64,000 nt of DNA from Caldilineaceae bacterium (GTDB lineage Bacteria; Chloroflexota; Anaerolineae; Caldilineales; Caldilineaceae). Positions 49,401 through 54,520 of this stretch are shown in pieces. The stretch spans positions 1-64,000 of the forward strand of contig JAHBVG010000003.1 of assembly GCA_019637695.1 (NCBI GenBank). The letters are read 5' to 3'. Numbering within the stretch: position 1 is the stretch's first letter; every line of letters begins with the position of its first letter. The notes below the pieces were generated by a model that was given only the letters and a program-made list of their open reading frames with translations, did not search any database and was not told the origin of the DNA. Made by a program: the position numbers and the translations under genes.

Positions 49401-49926
49401 CAACGTGACGGGCCTGGCGACCCTGAGCGGTACGCTGGAGATCCGCCGCAGCAGCGGCTATCAACCCGGCGTGGGCGCGTCGCTGTCCATCCTGGCCTTT
49501 GGTACGCGCAGCGGCGAGTTTGCCCTGGTCGAAGGGGTGGAGATTGCCGGTGACCGGACCTTCCAGGTGCGCTACGACGACGCGGCCAAACGGGTGATGC
49601 TGGATGTGGTCGCCGTCGACGGCATGGGTGTCGCCGCCATGTCGGCCATCGAGACGCAGGATCAGCCAATGGCGCTGCCCGTCGAAAACCAGGAAGAGGT
49701 GACGAGCCATCTGCTCTATCTGCCCGTGATCAACGGCAACGCCACGCCATCGGCGACAGCCGAAATGGACACGGCGGAGCCTTCGACCGAACCGCAGCCA
49801 GAGACCGTCTCCGAGGAGCAGTCGGTTGAGGCCGAGGAGTCTGCGCCAGTCGAGGAGGATCTGCCGGTGCAGGAGAGCGGCACAGAGTCCACACCGTTGA
49901 TCTATCTGCCCTTCATCTCCAACTGA
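34450..49926 (+). CDS. Giant secreted repeat protein (carboxypeptidase-regulatory-like, Ig-like, laminin-B-like, beta-helix)
   Basis: A 5158-residue protein, probably a surface or matrix adhesin. In order: signal peptide (1-35, ...PAAA-QE); an N-terminal region of about 900 residues; 13 tandem carboxypeptidase-regulatory-like units (about 957-2150: GTLxGRVxxADGxPV); two Big_5 domains; about ten bacterial Ig-like units of about 100 residues (each opening PTVxIxxP and ending AxDxxGN); another regulatory-like unit; a laminin-B-like module (DDDAEGWTTAGG); then five beta-helix-type repeats. The C-terminus has LLYLPVI, a Glu/Pro-rich spacer and a terminal LIYLPFISN. No LPXTG or autotransporter barrel is seen. 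ATG 34450 is chosen because it begins the signal peptide and follows AAGGA; the upstream frame is heptad DNA. Confidence 0.9.
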   Translation: MTTHSRTLYSKTVTFVLLLCVLWTVLAGAIPAAAQETQPPVAQGEVRFVGLTINPSPATLVVPKNTGTLVTPLLVRSDGVTGTLPALPEDAIFLAELRGPAFGAPIPLSAPLNGSFPIPPLALAGNYTLEKIRLVHNGEVIVQAEPAIVPIEVIERVLETQVTVRPLTAEEINQKGIYIDQNNFQVVNFTVAFGLENGTIDIEFPVLMPRRDGAAIPGLPLSPMPSVSIGSAPASAPIPALQTALKTPNIQLTGFGLSIPEDQEPARFNLPPIPGVVIIPGNIGYLNQFFSVMVKVSNAAPAYANLVVKDLTAEIILPNGADNVAGSSDDPLRMARLGNPPVDQSKIQPIARAGADGQLGTADDIVELAPQTNGDAEFLVEGVREGVHKLNFKIVGMLHGLPSGPVRVEGVAVGMVEVRNPRFALTIHHPETVTAGEQYDFMVTVTNISDTPANFLSLSLLPRSISGAVLESASTVQINTVEPGDSATATFKLRSQKTGTVTSNSLAADGIPGKFEFFTAVGELGIPMSPNVLSLPKEARNLPADLYQVGVGLLGQAYAVATAPFPPKGLLPMGRTVVYERATDLSAAGQRVEMGEALTDAARDIALDFMGNNFTRIDSQYTSQGFARIKQVKDDFRGFDELLRKSRRGAEFMRILGDLFGEDAAAQGILEFQRDFAEAVASRPGHLSVIVGNDNGPAPVLLSLVDATGKRLGVTNVGAPALREIPYGNFFNLMENGSHSSQMALLAVPQAGQYTIEVMGTADGVFDLGLVLPEGDGLRRVTFENIAITAGGKASLWITVGGSNTFGLNVDNDNDGTPDAPISATVNEAVIDRGPAVISATSIFIPNPRQHFSKYGVVMAVLFSEEVDMASVQHNLESSQITKFVVADNRVLGVYLQPRGRVATLSLSDGIGPFVDRSLTTSDIADIKGNVMQPASASVPIRTQKMTAEGLQPIVSGGAGRVSGIVRRADGSPVPNARLYMSQLEYDLLDEPYWVTVTAKDADANGAYSFDFIRMQPTRWTFFDPDSGERGELGASPSFNGHHLQLDLILRGRGTLTGRVLSADGQPLAGAYVRARPISGYGLGEEYSYTARSNAQGVYVLAGVPVGLLALNAVHAESRSQTVSSASLEQPGSTVVLDLTLLSVDVPQNFGHLEGQVFRADGVTPAAGIPVYSSKGGVTTTDASGFYRIENLPVDTVTVVAIDQERLEEARVRTTLVANSTVTANLILYGGTGTVRGVVLDSDGNPLPGLNIYGGFVVVQTDANGEFVLTDVPVGQREVSVVSADNTAIERKSVRITRPGEEVSVQLVFPVRGTLAGRVFRADGVTPVPNLKVFALGPRNEIGYTDSEGGYRFEGMPKGDYTISAFFPDWSDGNLAATKIVFKDETRVVNVIFRGTGSVQGTIFDDDGVTPLGARVALSEYKPKIGQLIPKENPECLADIDLGGGQKIDLPDCENVVVDWSFILRSRYVNSNISSGNFTYPNVFTGDFRVESANPFSPKVVSTKGTIPAAGATAVVTLSLQSTGEITGRVYLPDGSPAINQPVIVRAKVSTVKDEIPVITDGEGRFRFPLVPAGGFTLTAREDGGEGRTGRSSGSVAAGQTVDVPIQLLRTGSVNVTVMGANGPIHGANVTLSEGAFTGRRWSKTTDTAGIVTFGGADSINEGQFGVQAVDPATGVRGFASATLRSVVEDADGTVAVTVTLVDNAAAIQGRFLRTGATTGIPNAQIVLRSGGKTAYTSTDANGYYRFDGVLVGAFTLEAFDPITARRGRATGTVTTNDTNVTLTVDMVQLALGSITGTVRRSSDNAPIANAQVILYIQGPFGASLFGTTNASGVFNFASVPAGPFSVRATETGSNLTGFVSGNLSGEGETVTADLTLQVQPVGAVSGVISNSVGGPAIDAGVTLFLLPERGQRMTTVDASGVYTFTDVPVGRVRVRASSGLSGDLSEATGEVSFAGDRETINIQFIGTGAVDGVVQMHDGGSISATEVTLVRKTDSIPYYNQSVTTDSEGRFRFERVPLGTLEITANQRFRQLGGSTVYTLTVPNATANVTVTLEPAGSIAGQVLREDGETVAPKMAVELQSADGKVKRFAATDDEGRFSFSDLRLDTYKLHISDPLGAGFVDASGLLSGQGELLDLGELRLDEAPPAVIAISPANGLTFVPVTQTITVQFSEPVQAATVNTTTMIVSTAAGAVSGVWSLNDERTVATFTPAAPYKDFTQISLRVRVGVKDRVGRSLTGESVSSFTTTDATPPSFITRSPMPNALGVPVNSIIRVQWSEIVDPSKFSGGVISVTANGAPVTPARPVEFLQNNTVAVFTPRDPLASDTIYQVTVEPATDLFGNRQASATLYSFRTQDLIAPVLRALQTQGGTVVKSGTTATVLPDLESSDDIAQVEFFVDGQSRLIATTAPYSFTLPVNVAQAMTTTVTAQAVDFSGNQSERKSLVFDLLPDLAPTVEILYPQAGGNVLSGSAVTMTARYADDFVLNRVLFQARGVVGTSINQTLPANTQIFTRTFEVIVPASAAPGSTLTLETSAVDNANQPSPIRSVVFTVADGVAPNVQFQSPANNAAVDAGSTVSVTISASDAGKVAWIKLTATGAAGFEETRTLSPAATSSTVTFAVPVSASAMPTETITLAAQAQDEAGNLSQPTVRTLKIRDGVAPSVTITPAAGEVIAGTSFTVSVAGTDNIQISKLGLTASGAVSQSFNYNVPGTLSTAAATFVVNVPFTATAGSTIALIGTGTDASNNIGSSAAATVTVIADALPTAQISAPADGATVATDTPIAVVVNVTDDVGVAQVQLTADGALSSSQAITISPAATSRTVTFTVQIPGTVELGSSLAITATATDTQGQSSQSSPITLIVGEDRSAPTVAISQPTAGTVVDPGAVFTVSLEAADNVALSQITLDVSGAVTLSQSFTAEGLASAVSLPITVPVTAIGSDIITLSARAEDASGNSSAVVTRTVAVRDVIAPTVALTLPGVADEIIRGKNYTATVTASDEVGLSGLRLLFGGVIEDEQGIDIYPTQPRATHHFVFSVPMTATQGSVLTLIASAGDAAGNVGMAETVTLTVVEDSAPLVNINAPATVGSGSPLTVTVTAEDDLAVAAISFASSGAVITSTVISVTPPVALHSQSFTFNVPSTAVPGSTLVLNASATDSRGQSRSATPVTVTVVDGTTPAVIFTNWANGTNVDPGTTENFTVRATDNGGVRRVDLHLSGAYTLSLSQEISPTQTTANLSFPVALPITLTANTALTLTTVATDSAGNVSQPTTIALNVRDVLAPQIQASVAITEIVAGRSFTVTLNSSDNVGVSSLFLRVSGAVTNNQSVLISPPQANVSRAFNVNVPVNVAAGSVVTITSEARDGQINQGFSTPFTLPVVAPMAQLSGVVLNGTEPVAGADIFVAAANGLFTTTTDSQGEYRLDGLADGKIVVDARHLAGAGYGRTVGTLAGEALVLNVAVNPAILVQSAFDDDAEGWTTAGGSLIWSSGFRYISIMDQSAATIFYFEAPAKFRGDFSAAYGKTLVFDLRRSSATAAVSEADVILVGGGMTLYYRTNRVPNTNFQTYAIPLDLSTLAWTKDSPTGPTPTAAEFQAALADLQALRIRGDYVEGNGYGYLDNVAVRIPTTRVSGTVIDAASQPVAGAAITMTATSGVYVLAADTDGGYAINGVGAGSISVAATAPNGLRRTSTGTLTASGQLTLNVQIPNAPTVQISSPLTGSAALEGATLPVTVTANSSIALARVIFTVDGVAVFTNTVAPYRFDLTLPLDVESLILGARAEDVEGNASAAEPVVISVLSDDKTTVIGRVVDGLNGNLPVEGATILLGSFTASSAADGTFSIADVPTAQGNLTLIARKTIDEMPLQAVVTATPAAGGVTDVGDMVLMVGKFWDGGGANNNWLTAANWNGDTLPGATDDVYIPLTATVTLPSGAVSVNSLRSDGSLTLNGGTLSLAAASTVQTLTMSSGGLTGAGDVTVNASFAWNGGTVSGAGALINKGSATIGNTGARTLTARTLDNRGALVWLDGDIYGQSGARIINRAGALFEIRTHRNLYWQSSYGERPIFENAGTLIKTAGTAAANAIYYTVINTGAIEVMTGTLDFNGGGSLAGTLNVAGNAFVKVSNGYALTDLVANGAGTVQFAGGAVSVSGSYSGTAITEMSGGTLHLNSASLSLVDYAHTSGSMTGSGDVIVNGAMKWSSGSLNGPGSITLNGSLLVEGTGTRTLNERTLDNRGSAVWTGGEIAIQNGAKIINAVGATFDIQTHANIYWQTSYGARGSFENYGALTKSAGTADGTVIYAHFHNQGGVEVQTGSLELFGSGTSGGSFAANAGATLRFHTDHQLLATSALSGAGMVQFTGGAVTVEGAYNVSGVSQINGGGLIVNPTATVQNLGGLVTVNNGTLNLTGLSLATPAITLGSSGVITGSGVLTVTDLLTWSGGSMSGSGRTVTTQNLVIDANTHTLNERTLENRGTALWTAGQIEGHNGAKIINAAGATFDIQTHANIYWQTSYGNRPIFENAGTLLKSAGIADATVFYNSLHSMGTISVTAGVLQLDGGGSISGALHVGAGATVKNGSVFSLSNITVTGGGMLENGSNTLTVSDSFSATAPMLISGGTVQISPATNFAATNLSVSSGRLATNSDAVVNGIFTWTGGTLSGTGRVIVNGSLIMDGSNKQMETLTLENRTSGVWKAGTINAYQGSRLLNTAGAVLEVQGNVQMYWASGQGAQSTLENRGTLIRSAGTGSFTVNSLFNNLGSTQIVTGTMAVSGGGINNGSLHVAAGSVLEINSNYTFGAGTAYSGAGMLRLGSNTLTLSAGAALTVTDLSLNTGTLTGNDDVIVTGAFTWNSTTVSGAGKLRTNGVTTLPANNTRNLHNRLWENAGTVVWQAGVVSFQNGASLTNLAGATLDLRVDNTPLTFSGTRPAFTNGGTVVKSAGTGTTMINHNVVNSGEVRVETGVLSVNSGYTQTAEARLVLSIAGPTVGTELRQLNVTGLATLSGTLEIRRSSGYQPGVGASLSILAFGTRSGEFALVEGVEIAGDRTFQVRYDDAAKRVMLDVVAVDGMGVAAMSAIETQDQPMALPVENQEEVTSHLLYLPVINGNATPSATAEMDTAEPSTEPQPETVSEEQSVEAEESAPVEEDLPVQESGTESTPLIYLPFISN
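46290..49370 (+). repeat. Five long in-gene repeats encoding beta-helix units
   Basis: Units of roughly 600-700 bp recur around 46480, 47110, 47830, 48470 and 49030. Each encodes RTL(D/E)NRG, a KIINAAGA-like segment, YWQTSYG-like aromatic patches and SAGT. The second and third copies are closest at DNA level (for example TTCGACATCCAGACGCACGC at about 47213 and 47929), indicating recent duplication or conversion. Confidence 0.75.
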
Positions 49927-49932
49927 GTTGAC

Positions 49933-49974
49933 AAAAAGACCCGCCAGGTTTTCTGAAACCTGGCGGGTCTTTTT
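49933..49974 (+). terminator. Strong Rho-independent terminator
   Basis: A 19-bp perfect stem (AAAAAGACCCGCCAGGTTT and its complement) with a 4-nt loop and a T5 tail, 6 nt after the giant gene's stop. Confidence 0.92.
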
Positions 49975-49977
49975 GTT

Positions 49978-50006
49978 TTGGCATCTAACCCGATATACTG
50001 TACAAT
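49978..50006 (+). promoter_or_regulatory. Promoter of tRNA-Leu
   Basis: TTGGCA (49978-49983), a 17-nt spacer, then TACAAT (50001-50006), 19 nt before the first tRNA base. Confidence 0.65.
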
Positions 50007-50025
50007 TCATCCTGTACTTACCCCT

Positions 50026-50109
50026 GGGTCGGTGGCGGAATGGCAGACGCAACGGACTTAAAATCCGTCGGGGAAACCCGTGTGGGTTCGACTCCCACCC
50101 GACCTACCA
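50026..50109 (+). tRNA. tRNA-Leu (anticodon UAA)
   Basis: An 84-nt class II tRNA. The acceptor stem is GGGTCGG/CCGACCT with G1-U72. The D arm is GCGGAATGGCAGACGC. The anticodon stem ACGGA/TCCGT has loop CTTAAAA with anticodon TAA at 50059-50061. It has a long variable arm (CGGGGAAACCCG), the T arm GTGGG-TTCGACT-CCCAC, and an encoded CCA. The accessory island begins just after it, as is common for integration at tRNA genes, but no duplicated 3' end was found in the window. Confidence 0.95.
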
Positions 50110-50203
50110 GAACCACAAGATGTAGTGGGCAATAGACAAGTATGGTCTATATGTTGTATTCGGCTTGAGGGTTGGTTTGGCTGGTTTGAATTACAAAAAC
50201 AAG

Positions 50204-50240
50204 AAATCCGTCGGGGTCGATTTCCGTCCTCGACGGATTT
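50204..50240 (+). terminator. Terminator after tRNA-Leu
   Basis: AAATCCGTCG/CGACGGATTT is a 10-bp stem followed by TTATTG. Its 5' arm plus GGG repeats 13 nt of the tRNA anticodon arm (50061-50073). Bases 50110-50203 contain no other feature. Confidence 0.7.
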
Positions 50241-50277
50241 TTATTGTACTGCAAACGGTGGATATGGGAAAGTCGAG

Positions 50278-51090
50278 TTAGACTTTCATCGCCGTGTCAA
50301 GGATGAACGCAACAGACTGACAGGTACGGTCGAGCATTTTGATGCAAGCGGTGAGTGGTTCGACTTCGTTGGCTTGAGCGTACTTCTGGATGTATTCCCA
50401 GGCTCCACCGTTGTCGGCTGCATCGGGTTGGCCGATGAGATGAAGGAGAATACAACCGCCCAGTTCGGCAACGGTCTCGGATGCCCAGTGCTGTCCTTTC
50501 TCTTTGAGATTGCCCAGGCGGTAATCAGCAGCGTGGACCAGTTCATGCGCCCAGGTGGATAGGTTCTCGACGCCAACGGCGATGACTTCCCGACCGCTGT
50601 TGTAGATTTGGAAGACGCCTTGGGACTTGCCTTCGACGCCGTTGTAGGTGACGATTTCGATGCCCCAGGCTTTGGCGACTTCGACCAGCGGCAGGGTGTC
50701 GATGAACTGCTTCTGTGCGCTGCCATCGGGCAATGGATCGCCATCGGTCTGCTCGATGCCGAAACGAGCGCCGCTCTTGAAGCCAACCAAGATGTTGTAT
50801 TCTTCACCCGTCTCCTCGTTGCGCTTGGTGACTCGCATGGGTTCGAGGATGTAGAAGGCTTTCTCGCCTTTGCGCACTTGCCGACCTGCTTCCTGCCAGC
50901 CGTTGTAGCTGCGAGCATCGCTGTAGCCGTGCAGGGCGACAATGAGTTGATTGAGCCACGACCAGCAGGCACAGTAGCGGTCTGCGTTGTGGCGGATAAA
51001 GATGGGGGCCAGCGCTGACGGTACACGACCTGACTCGAATGCAGCCAACAGCAGTTGACCAGTTTCCTCGGCTTTGCCATAGAATCGCAT
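50278..51090 (-). CDS. ArdC-like antirestriction/ssDNA-binding protein with zinc peptidase domain
   Basis: A 270-residue protein. The N-terminal part (residues about 20-110: WSWLNQLIVALHGYSDARSYNGWQEAGRQVRKGEKA) matches the ArdC N-terminal ssDNA-binding domain. The C-terminal part has H182-E-L-V-H186 in a STWAHELVHAADYR context, the ArdC-associated metallopeptidase motif. ArdC-type proteins protect incoming single-stranded DNA from restriction. ATG at 51090 follows AAAGGA; an upstream TTG (51114) is less likely. It is the last gene of the minus-strand module and points to a conjugative or plasmid origin. Confidence 0.82.
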   Translation of the reverse strand: MRFYGKAEETGQLLLAAFESGRVPSALAPIFIRHNADRYCACWSWLNQLIVALHGYSDARSYNGWQEAGRQVRKGEKAFYILEPMRVTKRNEETGEEYNILVGFKSGARFGIEQTDGDPLPDGSAQKQFIDTLPLVEVAKAWGIEIVTYNGVEGKSQGVFQIYNSGREVIAVGVENLSTWAHELVHAADYRLGNLKEKGQHWASETVAELGGCILLHLIGQPDAADNGGAWEYIQKYAQANEVEPLTACIKMLDRTCQSVAFILDTAMKV

Positions 51091-51134
51091 AAGTCTATTC
51101 CTTTCTGAATACAACTGGATGGAGGATGAAAAGA

Positions 51135-51167
51135 GAACGGGCCACTGATTGACTCAGCAGCCCGTTC
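51135..51167 (-). terminator. Terminator-like hairpin before the ArdC gene
   Basis: GAACGGGC/GCCCGTTC stem; on the minus strand it is followed by TCTTTTC. It lies between radC and the ArdC gene, 45 nt before the ArdC start. Confidence 0.55.
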
Positions 51168-51201
51168 GGGGTTTTGGGGTTGTGGGTATATGGGGTTCTG
51201 T

Positions 51202-51924
51202 CTAGTTGAAGCCCAGTCCCCGCTCTTTGAGACTGACGTAGCGGTTGTAGCCGATGACCAGATGATCGAGTACGTCGATGTTGAGCAGTTGACCGGCATC
51301 GACAATCTTCTGGGTGACTCGTACATCTTCAGGGGAGGGCATGGGGTCTCCCGATGGATGGTTGTGGACGATGATGATCGCTGCCATGTTGCGGCGTAGC
51401 GCTTCCTTGAAGACTTCTCCAATGCGGATGACGGCTGTACTGAGCGAACCCACGTACAATGTCACGATATCCTGCACCCTGTTCTTGGTATCGAGCAGCA
51501 CAATGCGCAGTTGTTCATGGTCGAGCAGCGCCATTTCGATCATGAGCAGGTTGGCGACATCGGCAGGACTGCGAATCTGGAATTTGTCTTCGGGTAGGGT
51601 GTTCTGTAGACGACAGGCAAGCTCCACAGTGGCTTTGATGCGAGCGGCACGGGTCGGGGTAATGCCAGGGACGGCCACCAAATCGGCATAGCTCAAGCGG
51701 GCAATCTCCCCGATGGTGTTGGCCCGACGCAGCAGGCTATCGACCACGGTGAAGGCGTCGTTACCGCCGATGAGGACGGCGAGCAATTCACGCAAGGAGA
51801 GGGCTGATGTGCCTAGCCATTCCAGCCGTGTGTGAGGACGTTCAGAGACCGGCAACTCACGAATGGTGAGTGGTGACTGGTGGGCGTGGTGCTGCAAATC
51901 GAAGAGGGAAGGCTGTGTTGTCAT
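51202..51924 (-). CDS. radC: RadC/JAB-domain DNA repair-like protein
   Basis: A 240-residue protein with an N-terminal helix-hairpin-helix-like part (LSYADLVAVPGITPTRAARIKA) and a C-terminal JAB/MPN+ metalloprotease domain carrying the JAMM motif (IIIVHNHPSGDPMPSPED). RadC-like proteins are frequent on plasmids and genomic islands; their biochemical role is unsettled. ATG at 51924 follows AGGAG about 10 nt upstream; an in-frame extension to 51969 reads through the upstream hairpin and is unlikely. Confidence 0.9.
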   Translation of the reverse strand: MTTQPSLFDLQHHAHQSPLTIRELPVSERPHTRLEWLGTSALSLRELLAVLIGGNDAFTVVDSLLRRANTIGEIARLSYADLVAVPGITPTRAARIKATVELACRLQNTLPEDKFQIRSPADVANLLMIEMALLDHEQLRIVLLDTKNRVQDIVTLYVGSLSTAVIRIGEVFKEALRRNMAAIIIVHNHPSGDPMPSPEDVRVTQKIVDAGQLLNIDVLDHLVIGYNRYVSLKERGLGFN

Positions 51925-51947
51925 GGCGAATTGTCTCCTGAAATGGA

Positions 51948-51983
51948 GAAGGCCCCCACTGGCATACAACAGTGGGAGCCTTC
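51948..51983 (-). terminator. Terminator-like hairpin before radC
   Basis: A 14-bp stem, GAAGGCYCCCACTG/CAGTGGGAGCCTTC (13 of 14 paired), with an 8-nt loop, 24 nt before the radC start on the minus strand. Confidence 0.55.
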
Positions 51984-52003
51984 GGCGGTGAGGAAAGAAA
52001 AGG

Positions 52004-52747
52004 TTAGGCCAGCGCAGGTGTGCGAGATTGCAGCTTCTTGGTCAGACCATCAATGAGCTTGTCGGCCTCGGCATCTTGCAGTTGGGTGTAGGCGTCGGTG
52101 CGGCCTTCGCTGATGTACTTGACCAGCCGTCGCAGTTCGCTTTCCCAGGTCTCTTCGTAGTAGAGCTTTGCCAGCGCTTCCAGTTCGGCGCTCTTGGCGT
52201 TGACGCTCTCCGGCTTGACCGCTGGGGGGTGATGACCGTTGCCGTTGGTGATAGATCCATCTTCCAGGGCAGCAGCCATATGACGGCGATAGTGTTGGAC
52301 GACAATCTCGTTTAGCCGTGCTTTGCCCTGGTCACTGAACTGCTTCTTCTCAGCGTCGTATTCAGCCCAGACGCTGGGCAGGGTGTAGAGATAGCGACCC
52401 ATGCCGAACATGGCGCACGCCCGTTTGAAGGCTTGGGCTTCAGCAGCCGTGCCGCCGATTTCGGACTTCTCGGACTGGCTATCGGGTTCGCCGGTGCTGG
52501 AACGGGTGACGCCATCAATGGTGAGTTCACAGATGATGCGGTCTCCCCAAGGCCGATAGGTGACGCTCCATCCCAGGCCGCAGACTTCATCCAACCGCTG
52601 CATGTAGGCCCGCAAATCCGCATAGGCCAGGGCAAGCGCTCGATTCTTCTCTTTGGTCAACGCTCCTGGTTTCCAGGTGATGTGCGCAGGGTGGAAGGGC
52701 TGGCTGAGGGCATTCAGAAGGTCGGCGTTGTTGGTGTAGCTGTTCAT
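52004..52747 (-). CDS. Rad52/22-like single-strand annealing protein
   Basis: A 247-residue protein whose first 150 residues resemble the Rad52/Rad22 double-strand-break repair domain: AYADLRAYMQRLDEVCGLGWSV, ICELTIDG, GTAAEAQAFKRACAMFGMGRYLY. Such proteins anneal complementary ssDNA in phage and plasmid recombination. The C-terminal 90 residues are charged and probably helical. ATG at 52747 follows AAGGAG at 6 nt. The gene lies between the GIY-YIG and radC genes, all on one strand, and would fit a recombination function for the element. Confidence 0.8.
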   Translation of the reverse strand: MNSYTNNADLLNALSQPFHPAHITWKPGALTKEKNRALALAYADLRAYMQRLDEVCGLGWSVTYRPWGDRIICELTIDGVTRSSTGEPDSQSEKSEIGGTAAEAQAFKRACAMFGMGRYLYTLPSVWAEYDAEKKQFSDQGKARLNEIVVQHYRRHMAAALEDGSITNGNGHHPPAVKPESVNAKSAELEALAKLYYEETWESELRRLVKYISEGRTDAYTQLQDAEADKLIDGLTKKLQSRTPALA

Positions 52748-52782
52748 GGAAATCTCCTTGTCAAAATGAGGGTTGAATAGAA

Positions 52783-52811
52783 AAGGGGCCGGTCTCGTTG
52801 ACCAGCCCCTT
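52783..52811 (-). terminator. Terminator-like hairpin before the Rad52-like gene
   Basis: AAGGGGCYGGTC/GACCRGCCCCTT stem (11 of 12 paired) with a 5-nt loop, followed on the minus strand by TTTTCTATTC. It is 36 nt before the start codon. Confidence 0.6.
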
Positions 52812-52830
52812 GGGGGTGAAGATGGTTTGT

Positions 52831-53106
52831 TCACGGTGCGGATGGTTCCAATAGGCCAGCACAGATAGGACAGAGCTTGGGGGCATTCTTGCGGTCCTTG
52901 AGCTTGCGCTCGAAGCGTCGGCCACGGTCGGGCCAGATACGGACGAGCAGAAGTTCACAGCCAGCGTGGATAGCGACTTCGGTGAGACGTGCGCCCTGTC
53001 CGCTGCGATGCTCCTGTAGACGGCGCTCGATGTCGTCGGCATAGCCCAAATAATGACGAGCATGTTTGTAACCCGGCTGAAAGTGAAGCAGATAGACGCC
53101 TTTCAT
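52831..53106 (-). CDS. Small GIY-YIG nuclease-domain protein
   Basis: A 91-residue protein consisting of a single GIY-YIG-like domain: GVYLLHF, then HYLGYADDIERRLQEHRSGQG, then a basic helix with an RFERKLKDRKNAPKLCPIC end. The CPIC motif with the earlier cysteine could bind zinc. Possible roles are DNA nicking or repair, or a degenerate structural role. The start ATG overlaps the stop of the SWIM gene by one base (TGATG), so translation is coupled to it. Confidence 0.82.
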   Translation of the reverse strand: MKGVYLLHFQPGYKHARHYLGYADDIERRLQEHRSGQGARLTEVAIHAGCELLLVRIWPDRGRRFERKLKDRKNAPKLCPICAGLLEPSAP

Positions 53107-54020
53107 CAGGAGTGTCCCCCTCCGTTTTGAGCAGCACCGTTGTGGTATTGCCCCTGGATGCGGTAGAGGAAGGGAACAGATTTGGACTGGGCAATCGACT
53201 GCGCCACAGGCAGCACAGCGTCTTGGGAAGCAAACTCTTGCCGTGAGTAGAGGGTGAGGCGACCGGCTCCACGTACATGGACCCAGCGCCAGCCTTCTTT
53301 CGATGTGGTGGGCGGGGCAATGGTCACATATTCCTCTGGTTCACGGCGGGATGGGGTGCAACCTTCATCGTTGATATAGATGGGGGACTGCTGGCACAGA
53401 CGCTTGCCGGTGGCTTCTTCCCAGCGATGGATGTACATCACCGCAATGCGGTGCTTGCAGAGCGGAGCGTCCATCCAACGGGGTGCGCCGTTGGCAGCAT
53501 CAGGGCAGGTGCAGGAACGGCCACGGATGCTGACGGTGTAGTGGTGGCCGTGACTGCCATCCACCTGCCAGCGGTCTTCGCCGTTGTCGGCTACAGGCAG
53601 ATGGGCAATCTTGCCGCTGATAGCCAGTTCCAGCGCTCGACCGGCTCGCTCCCCAGCCAGGGGACGCATTTTGTCCACATAGCCAAGCAGTTCCTCAGCC
53701 GTGGGCACGCCGAATACTCGGTCTTCGACCATCGGGTGTAGTTGCCAGACGAACTCACCGCCGTTGGTTCCTTGCCGGTGGGCTACCTTCCAACTGTTCT
53801 CTTCCATAACCCGCCAGAAGGGTGCAGTCCAGCCGTCGATAGAGAGGGCGCAGGGCTGACGATCCTCGCCGTTGATGCGATAGCCAACCACCTCGTACTT
53901 GCCATCATCGACAGCGATGCCACCCCTATACTCGCCAGTGGGACGCACGTAGAGCTTGAGCATCTTGCGTGTACGGGCGGCATAACCTAGCAGGTGATGG
54001 AATGTGAGTAGACTTTGCAT
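53106..54020 (-). CDS. SWIM zinc-finger protein
   Basis: A 304-residue protein of unknown function with a SWIM zinc-binding motif C170-x-C172-x15-C188-x-H190 (CTCPDAANGAPRWMDAPLCKH). The part before it (VRPTGEYRGGIAVDDGKYEVVGYRI) looks beta-rich. SWIM domains bind DNA or protein partners and occur in transposases and recombination cofactors. ATG at 54020 follows AAGGAG. It is translationally coupled to the GIY-YIG gene downstream, which suggests the two products act together. Confidence 0.8.
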   Translation of the reverse strand: MQSLLTFHHLLGYAARTRKMLKLYVRPTGEYRGGIAVDDGKYEVVGYRINGEDRQPCALSIDGWTAPFWRVMEENSWKVAHRQGTNGGEFVWQLHPMVEDRVFGVPTAEELLGYVDKMRPLAGERAGRALELAISGKIAHLPVADNGEDRWQVDGSHGHHYTVSIRGRSCTCPDAANGAPRWMDAPLCKHRIAVMYIHRWEEATGKRLCQQSPIYINDEGCTPSRREPEEYVTIAPPTTSKEGWRWVHVRGAGRLTLYSRQEFASQDAVLPVAQSIAQSKSVPFLYRIQGQYHNGAAQNGGGHS

Positions 54021-54054
54021 AGGTATCTCCTTATTGGGTTGAGGGAAACAAAAA

Positions 54055-54076
54055 AGCCCAGACCGGTGTCTGGGCT
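54055..54076 (-). terminator. Terminator in the leader of the SWIM gene
   Basis: AGCCCAGAC-CGGT-GTCTGGGCT, followed on the minus strand by TTTTTTG, 35 nt before the SWIM start. It is either an upstream terminator or an attenuator. Confidence 0.7.
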
Positions 54077-54520
54077 GTGTGCTGCGTGCTGCGTATTCAG
54101 TTGTCGGTCATGGCATGGGCGCTGCCTTTCTCTCAATGGACGGGCTGTTGAGGATGACAAGTTGAGCGAGAGGATACTACTGCATGGATTTCAGGGGGGG
54201 TAGGTTCACTTTTGCCCCTCCAATATCCATTTAATAGGGGCTTACATCCGGCGGGTCATAGGCGACCCAGGTTCAAGATGAGGCTATATTTGCGTTGGGG
54301 TGGGCTGAATCAGAGAGGGGAAGCTTAGAATGGGATAGACTTGTATATGGTTTGGAGGAATACAACTGCTAGTTTGTTCATTTTTGCACAGACAGGGTAC
54401 GGGTGTATTAGCGGCGACTGAATCAACGAGGGCGCACAAGGGAGGCTCGATAAAGGAAAGAGGGCATTGTTTCAGAGGGCAGACCAGCAGGAGAACAAAG
54501 ACCGGCTCTCCTGCTGACAG
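54077..54520. other. Non-coding stretch between primase and SWIM genes
   Basis: About 440 bp without a convincing gene. The only structure seen is an AGCAGGAGA/TCTCCTGCT hairpin at 54486-54515, directly after the primase stop and without a clear T-tract. A promoter for the SWIM-to-ArdC genes would be expected here, but I cannot point to a convincing one. Confidence 0.5.
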
